Shown: positions 9,150-18,701 of the stretch, one piece after another | How positions within the stretch are numbered: the stretch's first letter is position 1 | Layout: each line of letters opens with the position of its first letter | Source: Hypsibius dujardini | Taxonomy: Eukaryota > Tardigrada > Eutardigrada > Parachela > Hypsibiidae | DNA: 24,392 nucleotides | Direction: 5' to 3' | NCBI GenBank assembly: GCA_001579985.1 | Contig: LRSR01007685.1 | Span: forward strand, 1-24,392 | The notes under the pieces: model-generated | What the model saw: the letters and a program-made list of their open reading frames with translations, nothing else | What the model was told of the DNA's origin: nothing | Database searches by the model: none | Position numbers and translations under genes: made by a program

Positions 9150-9734
9150 CAATCAAAAACGCTTGACCGCAAAAAGATAAATTTGCACAATCAATTGATC
9201 GATCAAAAAGAGCTGCTCGCGTTAGCTGGATCGGCTCAAACTCGGACCACCTTATTTTGCTTGGCTAAAGCTTAAAGAGTGGCTTTAACTTGGCCACATA
9301 GGCATTGAAAGCAAGTGTGCACATAATCACAACATATTTTCACATTAAGCGGAATCAGACAAAGTTTCGCGTGCGTAACAGAACAATTAACACACGCGCA
9401 CTTTGCCGAACTAAATTCGACAGCGAAATCTAAAGCGCAAATTTTTATTTCATGGAGTTGCATTTCGGCGCTCCAAGTGCTTTCTTATGGCTCGACAGGG
9501 CGGCTCGGTGGCACGACAAGTTCCTCACAGCGGGGAGTGGCCGAAGGGCACATCTGTCGATTGCACCCCTCGAACCGTTTCTGCGGCAAAAATTAGACAG
9601 ACATTTTCTCCAACAACAAAACATAAATTTTTTTTCTCCAGCAAAAAAATAAAATTTTCTCCAGCGCGCATTCAGGTGAATAGCGCAGTTAGTATGCGAT
9701 TTGAACGAGGAAATAGGTTTTTGGAAGGGGAAGG
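9150..9734 (+). promoter_or_regulatory. 5' region of type A gene (gene 2)
   Basis: This region is conserved with 21731-22285 upstream of the other type A signal exon, with a 29-base length difference near 9610-9655. No strong TATA box is evident; TTAGTATG near 9690 (TCAGTGTG in the other copy) resembles an initiator. Part of it, about 9200-9315, is a diverged relative of the Tc1 right end at 1600-1717 (GGCTCAAACT, GACCACC, ATTTTGCT, GTGGCTTTAACT). A short upstream frame starts at ATG 9487 and overlaps the gene start, ending at 9738, which could reduce translation if it is in the transcript. Confidence 0.45.
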
Positions 9735-11073
9735 ATGATTTGGGCCTATGTCACGGCGATTGGCATGGGAGTGCTCATTACGACTAAGGAACTGGACACT
9801 GCAAACGGTAAGTTAAAACTGTTAAAAGTTCGACCACAAAATCAATCCGAAAACGGAATAAAACCAGCAATAAAAATTAACTAAATAGTCTTGCAGTCAA
9901 TTTGAGAATCTCTAGCTTATTTTTTTTAAATCACTACACATTTTGATCTTGTCTTACCAGGGGTCGGAACGAGATGCCACATCCCGATTACCCTGAATTT
10001 TTTTTCGAAACTAATGAAATTGATATGAACATTTTAGAAAATTATTTCAGCGGCCCTCGAGATCTGGTATCGGCAGGAACAAAAATGAAAGCTTCCAGAT
10101 CTCCCTGACCAATTTACCATACAATTCAATGGCTGATCAATTGATTTACTCTAGCAAAAAGTTTTGTACACCCTTACCTGCGTTCTATAACGCATATTTT
10201 TTAACATAACGGATTGTGAGATCTCGTTCTGATCTCTCGTTACTCGCAACTACAATATTTAAACAATTTCAGCGTTTTTTTTAAATTTTTCCAACTTATA
10301 CTTCTCGTAACTTCTTTTTTCTTATTTTTTTACGCAGTTCGTTGTCTTTCTTTCAGTTCCGTCATACTACCTGATGAACGACCGGCTCTTTGAAGGCGAC
10401 ATCGTAGGAATCGATGGTGCTGTAATCGCTAGCAGCTTAACTAATGTTAGCAGTGATAAGAAGCATCATGACCGTCTACACTTTACAATACATTTCATAC
10501 TGATTATTCAAATTTCTTTTCAGAGGAAAAAGGCACAGAATGGTTTGAGGGATCAACGCTCGCGATGGGTCAACGGTGTGATTCCGTATTACATATCCGA
10601 GGGATTCAGTATGTGATTATATTTGCCAAGGAAATGTTGTAAACTCAGAAAGATCAAATATGGTTTGAATACGTTAACAAATGTGTATTTACAGACCTGA
10701 CGCAACAAAAAATTATTTGGGACTCAATGAATGATTTCAGCAGCGAGACGTGCATCAAGTTCCAGCCACTCAGTAACGACCCCGACTCAATACTGTTCCA
10801 AACGACATCTTCCCGAGACGAGTATGACAACCGTCCAGCGCAATATATTTCGTTATATACTTGCGTGATGCAATACTTATAATATGTGCGTCTCTTGAGC
10901 AGTTGTGGCAATTCTCAGGTGGGAAGGAAAGGCGGAGTGCAGACCGTATTCCTCTCCGTTGCTGATGGTAAATACTGAAAATGCCCATAAAAAACCCATC
11001 ATCATTCAACATTTTCAATTCAGGCAGGCAGACAAACAAACAGAGAGACAAATAGACAGACAGAAAGACAGAA

Positions 11074-11129
<56 letters not shown>

Positions 11130-12267
11130 TCAGTTCTTATCTCAAAAGAATGGCAGGATCCGTCAATCAACCTTTGTTTTTCTATTTTAAGATAGGGATT
11201 GCGTATCCAAAGGCATCATTCAACACGAACTGATGCATGTCGTCGGTACGTCAAAGCATTTCTGTGCGAAGGAGCAGCTATTTCGGTCGAAAAACGACTG
11301 AAAAAAATCTTCAAACTACATCAGGTTTTTTCCACGAGCAGTCAAGATCTGACAGGAACGACTTTGTGGACATTAACAAGAACAATTTGGATCCTGAAGG
11401 TACAACCACACATCAATATCCATTCGCCGCTTTAGCGCTGTTACTGTCACAAAATCTCAGACCTGGGCAAACTGATCGAGTCTTATTCTGTTCTCAGTCC
11501 TCCAGAAAAACTTTCTCGACTGGAGCGCTGTGGAAGTGACGGCGTTCGGCTTCCCCTACGACTTCGGTTCCATCATGCACTACCCGAAGGTCGCCTTCCC
11601 CAAGGACGGCTTCTCCTGGACGATCCGTCCGAAGAAGGAATGGGCGCAGTACGAGACGGTGATGGGCCAACGCAACGGTCTCAGTCAGATCGACATCGGC
11701 AAAATCAACGCCATGTACAAGTGCCCCGAAAGGGGCGGGGCCAAACCAAATCAGCCGCTCCCGCCGCCGCCGCCGCCGATGAGAGCTCCGAGCCAACGGA
11801 CCAAGGTGTCCATCAGCAGCAGCCTCAATGAGGAACCCAATGACGGAGGAGATGATGATCAATCGACGACAGCCGGATTGAAAAACGCTCAGGCTCGACG
11901 GACAAAAACGGGAAGCAGCCAGTCCATATTGAAGCAGTCGGACCAGGGGCCAGATACTTTAACGGACGGCGGTGATGACGGTAATGTCGGACTACCTGTC
12001 CGTCCGTCTGCGAGGACGACCCGTCGGACGACCCGACCGTCTGTTCCGGTGACGGAAGCGCCACCGACGGACGACAATCAGGATGGCGAGGACCCCGAGA
12101 CCCAAGCACCGACGCAGAGAACCACAAGACCCAGACGGATAGGTAAGGGTGATGGGTTGACGAATTGTTGGTTGATGAACTGTTCGACTGCATTAATTAA
12201 ATGTTGCTGTATCTAGCTCAACGACCACCTGCTGCTGCAACTGATAACGGAGGAGACACATCTAATG
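9735..12267 (+). CDS. Gene 2: secreted astacin metalloprotease, type A signal, complete catalytic domain
   Basis: Proposed exons: 9735-9807 (signal, MIWAYVTAIGMGVLITT), 10357-10445 (propeptide with FEGDIVGIDG), 10524-10608, 10695-10821 (TCIKF), 10903-10967 (CGNSQVG), 11192-11245 (HELMHVVG), 11325-11399 (FFHEQSR), 11498-12142 (SIMHYPK, YKCP, then a linker longer than in gene 1) and 12217-12267 (spacer). Phases agree throughout and no stop or frameshift was found. All zinc ligands, the catalytic glutamate and the four astacin cysteines are present. It has no defensin-like exon between signal and propeptide. The last exon proper is missing after 12267; the next phase-compatible exons are the defensin-like ones at 13624 and 14305 and, after those, the cysteine-rich exon ending at 17853. 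The first intron (9808-10356) holds no other exon. Confidence 0.75.
11024..11129 (+). repeat. (ACAG)n microsatellite in intron 5, gene 2
   Basis: An uninterrupted run of ACAG/CAGA units from about 11070, preceded by imperfect units, lies in the same position as in the other protease copies. Confidence 0.9.
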
Positions 12268-13623
12268 GTATGTAGCCAATTGAAGGTTAGTCGGCAAACC
12301 GTCGGGCATGAGTCCCACGGCATTTAGACGGTTCAGGGTCAGAGAGGATGCACAGGATGACTTAACGGACGGTTCGATGGTTGTCCGAGGTAAGGACTTA
12401 CGATAGACCTGATCCTCGGTTCAGCGGAAGGGTCGGACGCGGTAGGGAGAACATGAAGGGTGAGACGGAGGTCAGTCATGAACTGACCGAGGAAATACCT
12501 GACGACTGGTCAAACGGAAGTGCTCCGTTAAACCGTCCGACGGATGGCATAACGAAGGTTCTAACTAACTTGTGGTACAGCAAGAGACCGACCGAGTGGA
12601 TCGATGAATGGTCACTTATTGATCCGACGAAAGGTCCGACAAGTAGACCGACGGCCTGCTGGATGCTGTGACACGCAAAATCGTTATCTAATCAATGTTC
12701 TGGCTGATGTTGGCTTGATTGATTGGACGGCGACTTTGCACGCTCGTATCTCGCTGAGTTTTTCTCTGTTTGACTTCTCGTTGCGTTTTCCAAACTTCCT
12801 GTAACACTTTGAGCCGATCTACAGAAAAAAATGAGAAAAGTCTTCGGGGGTATACTTGTAGACAGCTTACAGACAATGACCAATCAAATCGTCAGAACTT
12901 CGCCCCCTGGCATCAGATCGGAATTCGGCTGATGCCAATCGACTCCGAATCATTAGTTTCATTATGAATCATGTTCGATTTGATCAATGGCCCCAAAGCT
13001 CAATGTAACTCACACATTCAATTTGAAATCGATTAGCAGCTGCAGAATCATTTTGGGATTTGAGGGGCGGGGTTGTGTTTCATTTCTGCAATCTCACTCG
13101 TAACTTTTCTGTCAGTCCCAAAAAGGACCAGTAGACCTTCTGATAAATTGAGCCATGACTGGCGATTGGGACAGGGCAAACATATCAACTGTGCCCAAGG
13201 TGTCAGATGGTTAGCCAATTGTCTTTCTTGTTTGTCTGTCTATTTGTCAGTCTGAATGCTTGCCTGCGTGCGTGCCTGCTTGCCTTCCTAACTGTCTGTC
13301 TATCTGTTTATCCGTTTTGTTTTGGTGACTTGGTAAAGAATCTGTTTGGATATAAGGGACGAAATTGGAATTTCAATTCTCGCGGCGTATTTCATCTAAT
13401 CTAAAGTCGAACGGGCGCATGCGGCAAATAAAACGCAGAATTGTGGAACGGCTTTTCATGAAGACATGAAATAAACTTCAGATTATTATTACTCGTTTTT
13501 TCATCCTGTTTTTGCAATTGTGTGCATTTCTTACACAAGCAAAGATTGTGTCTTTATTTATGACTTTTCTAAGGACACGTCCTGCAATTCAAATGAAACA
13601 TTTTGTGTTTTTTTACATCGCAG
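12268..13623. other. Fusion intron: gene 2 tail joined to a type B intron
   Basis: Up to about 12671 the sequence matches the intron before the cysteine-rich last exon (16500-16700 and 17210-17370, without the hAT insertion). At GGATGCTGTGACA the match ends, and sequence equal to the type B signal-to-defensin intron begins (about 4835-5280 matched by 12672-13130). The deletion therefore removed the last exon, the poly(A) site, the type B promoter and the signal exon. Imperfect TCTG/CTTGCCTG repeats lie at 13205-13315. No exon is seen. Confidence 0.65.
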
Positions 13624-13815
13624 GGCTGGTAGCTGCTGTAACGACCACGACAACGAAGCCAAAGCCGTGCATCAGCAAAACTTATATCGGTTCCTGCGAT
13701 GATGATGACGAGGCATGTGCACAATCCTGTGCTCTTGAAAATTTGATAAGCGGAAAATGCGAGCCGATCCCGAAACATGCCAAGATTAAGGCATGTTTCT
13801 GTCAAGGATGTGCAG
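13624..13815 (+). CDS. Defensin-like (drosomycin-type, 8-Cys) exon D2, long form
   Basis: A 192-nt phase 1-1 exon between acceptor TTTTTTTACATCGCAG and donor GTAAAA. It has the eight-cysteine pattern of D1 but one extra residue in the first loop (CISKTYIGSC) and a different loop before the CxC (EPIPKHAKIKA). It forms a second subtype with D4. A stand-alone reading would run from ATG 13593 to TGA 13845-13847 with a good hydrophobic leader (MKHFVFFYIAGLVAAV). Lying before D3, it suggests that the ancestral unit had two defensin-like exons in tandem. Confidence 0.6.
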
Positions 13816-14304
13816 GTAAAAATGCAGGCACATCATGGGATCAATGACCACAGGGTTTTCATTCGCGTTTTTTTACTTTTGAGATATGAAAAAATGTTCA
13901 GGCTTTTAGACGCTCAAGCTTACTCCCCCCCCGCCGGGTTGAAAGGGTGAAACAGAAATCTAAATCCCTCCAAACGACCTCAAGTCGCCACTGAGTGAAA
14001 AAGTTTTGTCTTTCAGTCTGTCTGATTGCTTGCCTGCCTGCCTTCTTGACTGTCCATTTGTCTGTTTGTCTCTCCAGTTTTGGTGACCTTTGCTTGGTAT
14101 GGTAATCTGTTTGGATGAAAGAGCGAGTTTGGAATGTCAGTTCCTCGGCGTATTTCATGAAAACATGAAACGATATAAGTATTTTAATGTCATTACTCTT
14201 TTCTTCCTTTGTATTTGCAAATGCATGCAATTGTTACACAAGCGCCGAGCATATTTGTGGATCAGCAATCTAAATGAAAAATTTTGTGTGTTTCGATATT
14301 TTAG
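13816..14304. other. Intron between D2 and D3
   Basis: It contains a C-rich tract (13925-13938) and imperfect CTTGCCTGCC/TCTG repeats (14010-14080). From about 14145 it matches the 5' side of D1 (5565-5724). No exon is seen. Confidence 0.5.
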
Positions 14305-14493
14305 GACTGGTAGCTGCTGTAACGGCCACGACAACGAAGCCAAAGCCGTGCATCGGCAATTATGAAGGTTCCTGCATAAATGATGACGTGGCATGTGCGC
14401 AATCCTGTGCCGCTGACAATCTGACAGGCGGAAAATGCGGACCATATGGGAAAAGTGGTTCAATTCAAATATGCTATTGTCAAGGATGTGCAG
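14305..14493 (+). CDS. Defensin-like (drosomycin-type, 8-Cys) exon D3, short form
   Basis: A 189-nt phase 1-1 exon between acceptor GATATTTTAG and donor GTACGA, close to D1 in sequence and with identical cysteine spacing. Loop residues differ (for example IGNYEG and SGSIQI). A stand-alone reading runs from ATG 14274 to TGA 14523-14525. Downstream sequence soon runs into a truncated Tc1 element. Confidence 0.6.
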
Positions 14494-14571
14494 GTACGAA
14501 TGAAGGCACATCAGTGGATCCATGACCACATGGTTTACACCCATTAAAGCTTGCTCTACCACCGCACACAA

Positions 14572-15207
14572 GCTGACCGCACACATAATTCCCTACCGGG
14601 AAAAGGACAACAACCGCCTCGTCAAAGTGTTTCAGCAGGACAGCGCAAGTATCCACGTGTCGAAAATCATGCAGAAATTTTTCCAGCAGGAAGGATTTTT
14701 CCCTCCACCGTGGCCCGCAAAAAGCCCGGACTTTCGATAATCGAAAATATCTGGGGGTTGGTTAAGATGAGGCTGACAGGCGTACAGATCGAAAATGACT
14801 CCGAAATCGAACCACGCGTGCGGGAGCTGTGAAATGTGATTGTCACACCCGAACTCTGCAAAAACCTGTACGATGGGATTCCCGGGCGACTGGAGGCTGT
14901 CATTAAGAATAAAGGCGTGCGCATCCATCATTTAATACTTAATATTTTTTCTGGTGATCCCTGTGGAACTGAGACTGTAATTTCCTGCTTAATATTAGAA
15001 GGTTTTTTAGGAATAAAGTTTTGTTCTAATTTTTCGGGTCATATCATGATTCTCGTTATACTGGTGTTAAATCAATGAATCAAGCGATGTGAGAAGCAGC
15101 TGAACGCATTGGCCAAAACTGGCTCAAACTTCGACCACCCCATTTTTGCTGGGCGCCGATAAAAAGTTGGCTTTAACTCGGTCGACCTGGGGTTTCAGCC
15201 ACGTGTG
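14572..15207 (+). mobile_element. Tc1/mariner remnant, copy 2 (left end deleted)
   Basis: It is nearly identical to 1084-1717, including the one-base frame break in the transposase and the right inverted repeat. An extra stop (TGA at 14830) interrupts the C-terminal fragment where copy 1 has TGG. The left inverted repeat and about 340 bases are gone, joined directly to sequence following D3. This is not a new insertion but part of a segmental duplication with 2257-2510, offset about 13.49 kb. Confidence 0.8.
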
Positions 15208-15746
15208 TATTTGCACAAAAAAACTGCGAAATGTAAGGACCAGCAAAAAAACGTCAACTTATTAATCTTCTAATCAATTAAAAATTAGTAAGCGAGGATT
15301 CCCACTTTATTTTCTTTAGGTAACTGAAAATTGTGGTCCTGTTTTAATCGCATTTAAAATATTTGAATAATTTCAGCTTTTGTTTTCAGTTTTTCCGAAT
15401 TACACTTTAAGTAAGTAGTATAAACTTTTGGTCGATTGGAAAACGTAAAACCAAAAAATTATTTTTCTGTTTTTTCCCAACCTTGAAATTCTGCCAAAAA
15501 AATGTTATTGGGAAATAAATTTCGAAAGCCATCATACATCTGACTATCAATAACATTTTAAAGTAGATTCGTTTAAAGGCGCTCAAATCTTGATCGGTCT
15601 ATAGTTTTTCAGTAAAAATTGTTTCGTGATCTCTGAAGACATTTGGTTTAGTCTTATGATTTTGCATATGCGTTCATACGACTAGTGAGATACCGGTATT
15701 ACTATTTTTTATTATTTCTCACACGCTTTCGTTTGTTTTGTTTCAG
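15208..15746 (+). other. Intron before chimeric exon, copy 2
   Basis: It is a near-exact duplicate of 1718-2256 and holds no exon. It ends in TTTTGTTTCAG at 15746. Confidence 0.6.
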
Positions 15747-15875
15747 TTCCCTCAAACTACCTGATGAATAACCGGCCGTCTGTTCCGAAGACGGAACCGC
15801 CACCGGACGATGGGGATGTCGTGGATCCCGAAACCCCGGCACCGACGCAAAGAACCACAAGACCCAGACGGATAA
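15747..15875 (+). CDS. Chimeric propeptide/linker exon, copy 2
   Basis: The same 129-nt structure as at 2257-2385, with one visible synonymous change (AAA to AAG in VPKTEP). Splice sites and phase 1-1 are intact. Here all downstream parts survive: spacer 15950-16000 and last exon 17426-17853. A protease-less product (signal, defensin-like domain or domains, linker, cysteine-rich tail) or a tail for gene 2 could therefore be made from this copy. Confidence 0.6.
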
Positions 15876-15949
15876 GTAAGGGTGATGGGTTGACGAACTG
15901 CTGCTTGATAAACCGATCGACTGTATTAATTAACTGTTCCTGTATCTAG

Positions 15950-16000
15950 CTCAACGACCAACTGTTGCTTCAATCAATAACGGAGGAGATCCATCAAACG
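15950..16000 (+). CDS. 51-nt spacer exon, copy 2
   Basis: It has the same sequence as 2460-2510, acceptor TATCTAG ending at 15949 and donor GTATGT at 16001, phase 1-1. It is expected to join the chimeric exon to the last exon at 17426. Confidence 0.6.
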
Positions 16001-16692
16001 GTATGTAGCCAATTGAAGGTTAGTCAATGGGGAACCCGGTTTCCCAGCGCCTTCTGACCAGACTACGTGAGAAAGCATGTTTTCGTGAGATCTGGCTCCT
16101 CACGAGATTTGTTCGGACTTTCTGACCAGAAGCAAGTGAGAATTGGGTGAGAATCACACGAGACTCATGCCAAAAAAAAATCGGCTGAATTTCGAGCAGA
16201 ATTAAAAGCGGATTTTCTAGTTGGAATTACACAAAACTTTCTGGCCAGAATTACACGAGGACTTCCTTGCCAGAAATGCACCAGATATTTCTGTTGTGAA
16301 ATTGTAGCTGGCCATTCTAGTGAGATCTGGCAGAGATCTCGTCAGAGACTTTTAAGAGCTTTCTGGCGAGAACTGCCGGATTTCTCACCCAACACTCTTG
16401 CCAAGAATAGTACGTTAATTTCGCCAGATCTCGTGAGATCGCATATGGGATTTCACCAGATCTAGTCCAGATCTGACAAAAATTTGGCGCTGGGTCAGAG
16501 AATGACTTAACGAACGGTAGCGGAGCTGACGATTCGCTGGCCGTCCGACGGAAGGATTGACGGTAGACCCGATCCTCGATTCAACGGAAGGGTGTGACAA
16601 AAGGATCCATTGCGGTAGGGAAAACATGAAGAGTGAAACGTAAGACAGTCATGAATCACCGAAGAAATACCCGACGACTGGTCTAACGGAAG
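16001..16692. repeat. Degenerate repeats in the last intron
   Basis: It is the counterpart of 2511-3266, with a deletion of about 110 bases near 16027 and extra AGATCT-containing sequence near 16445-16490. No exon is seen. Confidence 0.55.
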
Positions 16693-16700
16693 GTTTTCGT

Positions 16701-17195
16701 TTAGGGGTGTGCAAGCCGCACCGCACCCCCGCAAACCGCGCGGCGGTCCGCGGCGGTGCGGTTTTGGACTGCTCGTGGTCTGCGGTGCGGTTGCGGTTTA
16801 AATGTCTGCGGTTACGATTTCCCATTTTTTAATCGCCGCAAACCGCAAAATGCTGAATTCTGGAAGGCAAACGAGAGACAATTACTTGGCCTGGCCAAAT
16901 TAGCGAAGAAGTATTTGGTTACACCAGCCGGCAGTGTAGCGAGTGAGCGGTTGTTTAATAAGTCCGGTTTTGTGATTGACGATGAGCGGTCTAGTCTCAA
17001 ATCGGATAAGGCGGACTACATTTTGTTCTTGTACAGTAATGGAGACAACTTCTGATAATATTTACGGTTTTCGCGGTGTGTTCGCGGTTTCAATTTTGTG
17101 ATCCGCGGTCTGCGGCAGTGCGGTTTTTATTTAATGTCGCGGTGCGGTGCGGTTTACGGTTAGTATATTGAGCTGCGGTGCGATTGGGGGATCCA
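16701..17195 (+). mobile_element. Short hAT element with 8-bp target duplication
   Basis: It is flanked by GTTTTCGT on both sides (16693-16700 and 17196-17203), the 8-base duplication expected of hAT transposons. The paralogous intron at 12510-12530 lacks the element. It starts TTAGGGGTGTGCAAGCC. Both subterminal zones are crowded with GCGGTGCGG-like words. Inside is the end of a hAT transposase, the dimerisation domain (GLAKLAKKYLVTPAG, ASERLFNKSG, ERSSLKSDK), closing with TGA at 17053-17055. The catalytic core is missing, so it is non-autonomous. The right terminal repeat is degenerate. Confidence 0.8.
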
Positions 17196-17203
17196 GTTTT
17201 CGT

Positions 17204-17425
17204 AACCGCGCACAGCTCTGTCCGTTAAACCGTCCGATGGATGGCATAACGAAGATTCTAACCGACGGGTGGAACAGCGAGAGAACGACCGAGAGGGTCG
17301 ATGAATGGTCCCTTAAACATCCGACGGAAGGTCCGACAAGTAGACCGACGGCCTGACGGATGCTGTGACATTCTCCGTCTCGTGTTGATTATGGTCATCT
17401 AACCGGCGCCTACTTTATTTCACAG
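17204..17425 (+). other. Right part of the last intron
   Basis: About 17215-17370 matches 12525-12671 and contains ACGGAAGGTCCGAC-like words. It ends in the acceptor TTATTTCACAG at 17425. Confidence 0.5.
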
Positions 17426-17853
17426 TTTGGCCGTCGTACCTCCAGCCCGGTCCCCGAAGAACCTGCGTGGACGCCGTCATCTCCCGCCAGGACTGCCGCA
17501 CCTGCACGACCTCCACCGGCAATGGCGCGTCCACCTGGAAGCAGCGGTGTCTCACACGCGAACCGGATTTTGAGGAGCCGGTCGCGGCAACCTCGCGACC
17601 CTGCGAAAACATCGTTAACCATCAAGGTCTCTCCTGCACACGCTGCTACACCGTCTCCGGTCCGCGGACCATCTGGAACGAACAGTGTCTTCCGTCGCCG
17701 GCGACCAGCGCCCGACAGTTCGACAGTTCGCCGCTGGAGTCGAACGACCGTCAGTGTCGGGAACTGAAGAGAGGCACAAAGACCTGCACGCACTGCACGT
17801 GGCTGGAAAACGGCCGGTCACGATGGAAGGAGGATTGTCGGTGGAAAAAGTAG
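17426..17853 (+). CDS. Cysteine-rich last exon: three C-x9/10-C-x2-C-x13/14-C repeats
   Basis: It starts in phase 1 after TTTCACAG and runs 142 codons to TAG at 17851-17853. After WPSYLQPGPRRT it holds three repeats with the pattern C-x(9,10)-C-x2-C-x(9,10)-W-x3-C: C...DCRTC...WKQRC, C...SCTRC...WNEQC, C...TCTHC...WKEDC, separated by acidic or Pro/Ser-rich spacers, ending CRWKK. I do not recognise it as TSP1, EGF, CUB or ShK, the usual astacin tail domains. It is more GC-rich than its surroundings, consistent with coding. It is the only copy in the window and would be the C-terminal domain of whichever transcript reaches it. Confidence 0.7.
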
Positions 17854-18155
17854 TCACGATGGTCGGTCGGTCTTGTCGGGCCGCAATTTGCTCGATAACA
17901 TTTCCATGCGTTAATATTGCATGTACCGTCTGCTGGTTTGGTCAGATCACTCATATACGTGCTGTGGAATTAGCGTGCGAACAGACGGTTTGACGTACTT
18001 ACCGTAATCATCATGCTTTTGACATTTATTGTGATGAATTGCAGCAGCCGGATCGGAGAGACGCCCCCGGGCATTGCAAGGTGTGATTGTGATTGACAAA
18101 GCAAGCGAGTTTGACGCATCAGGGGAACTTTTAATTCAGTTTAACAATACAGACA

Positions 18156-18161
18156 AATAAA
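18156..18161 (+). terminator. Poly(A) signal AATAAA after the last exon
   Basis: AATAAA lies about 300 bases after the stop at 17853 and is followed by a GT-rich stretch (TATTGTGTGTTTGAGG, about 18172-18187). This places the transcript end about 50 bases before the type B TATA box of gene 3. The 3' untranslated region (17854-18180) shows no other feature. Confidence 0.5.
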
Positions 18162-18237
18162 ATATCGCCAGTATTGTGTGTTTGAGGCTTTTGATCTTCA
18201 TGTCCTGTTTCTAAACGTCACAGATGCCTCACGGTAG

Positions 18238-18247
18238 TTTATATATT
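18238..18247 (+). promoter_or_regulatory. TATA box of type B promoter, gene 3
   Basis: TTTATATATT lies about 110 bases before ATG 18356, with flanks nearly identical to the proximal gene 1 promoter (CACAGATGCCTCACGGTAG before, CTTCGCGTAGCAAG after). Only one copy is present here. Confidence 0.6.
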
Positions 18248-18479
18248 CTGCGTGGTACTTCGCGTAGCAAGCGTTTGTCATTGAAGAATTTATTTTGCCA
18301 CCGCAATCGGAAGGCTTTTCTGCGGTTCTTTTGGAGTTCCTTACGCATAGCGACCATGTATTCAATGGAAAAGATTTTTTATATTTCAATTTGTGTAATC
18401 GGGAGCTGGTACTATTTTCATGTCGAGGATGGTAAGTGAACATGAAAACAAAAAATAACTACCGAAAGCCGAAAAAGAA

Positions 18480-18701
18480 GCGTTTCATGCTGCAACGGCC
18501 ACGACAACGAAGCCGAAGCCATGTATCAGCAAAACTTATATTGGTTCCTGCGATGATAATGACGAGGCATGTGCACAATCCTGTGCTCTTGAAAATTTGA
18601 TAAGCGGGAAATGCGAACCAATTCCGAAACTTCGCAAGATTCAAGCATGTTTTTGTCAAGGATATGCAAGTACGAACGAAGGCACATCAGTGAATCAATA
18701 A
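18480..18701 (+). pseudogene. Degraded defensin-like exon D4
   Basis: It is the long subtype like D2 (CISKTYIGSC, GKCEPIPKLRKIQACFC), but a deletion joined the start of the signal-B intron directly to its 5' part, removing the normal acceptor and the GLVAAV segment. Only about 60 bases separate it from the signal exon. The eighth cysteine is replaced by tyrosine (CQGYAS) and the donor is AA|GTACGA. The frame stays open to TAA 18699-18701. A weak acceptor AAGAAG at 18479 would be in phase but lacks a pyrimidine tract. Confidence 0.6.

Noticed and set aside
9487-9738. 83-residue frame upstream of gene 2 considered as a protein
   Set aside because: The duplicate at 22074-22289 has a length change in the middle and no conserved protein feature; it is better seen as a possible upstream frame in a leader.
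12381-12671. 96-residue + strand frame in the gene 2 tail intron
   Set aside because: It lies in a degenerate GACGGAAGG-type repeat, and the paralogous sequence at 3060-3270 and 16500-16700 does not keep the frame.
17410-17857. - strand frames opposite the cysteine-rich last exon
   Set aside because: The + strand has an in-phase acceptor, regular cysteine/tryptophan repeats and a stop; the - strand frames have none of these.
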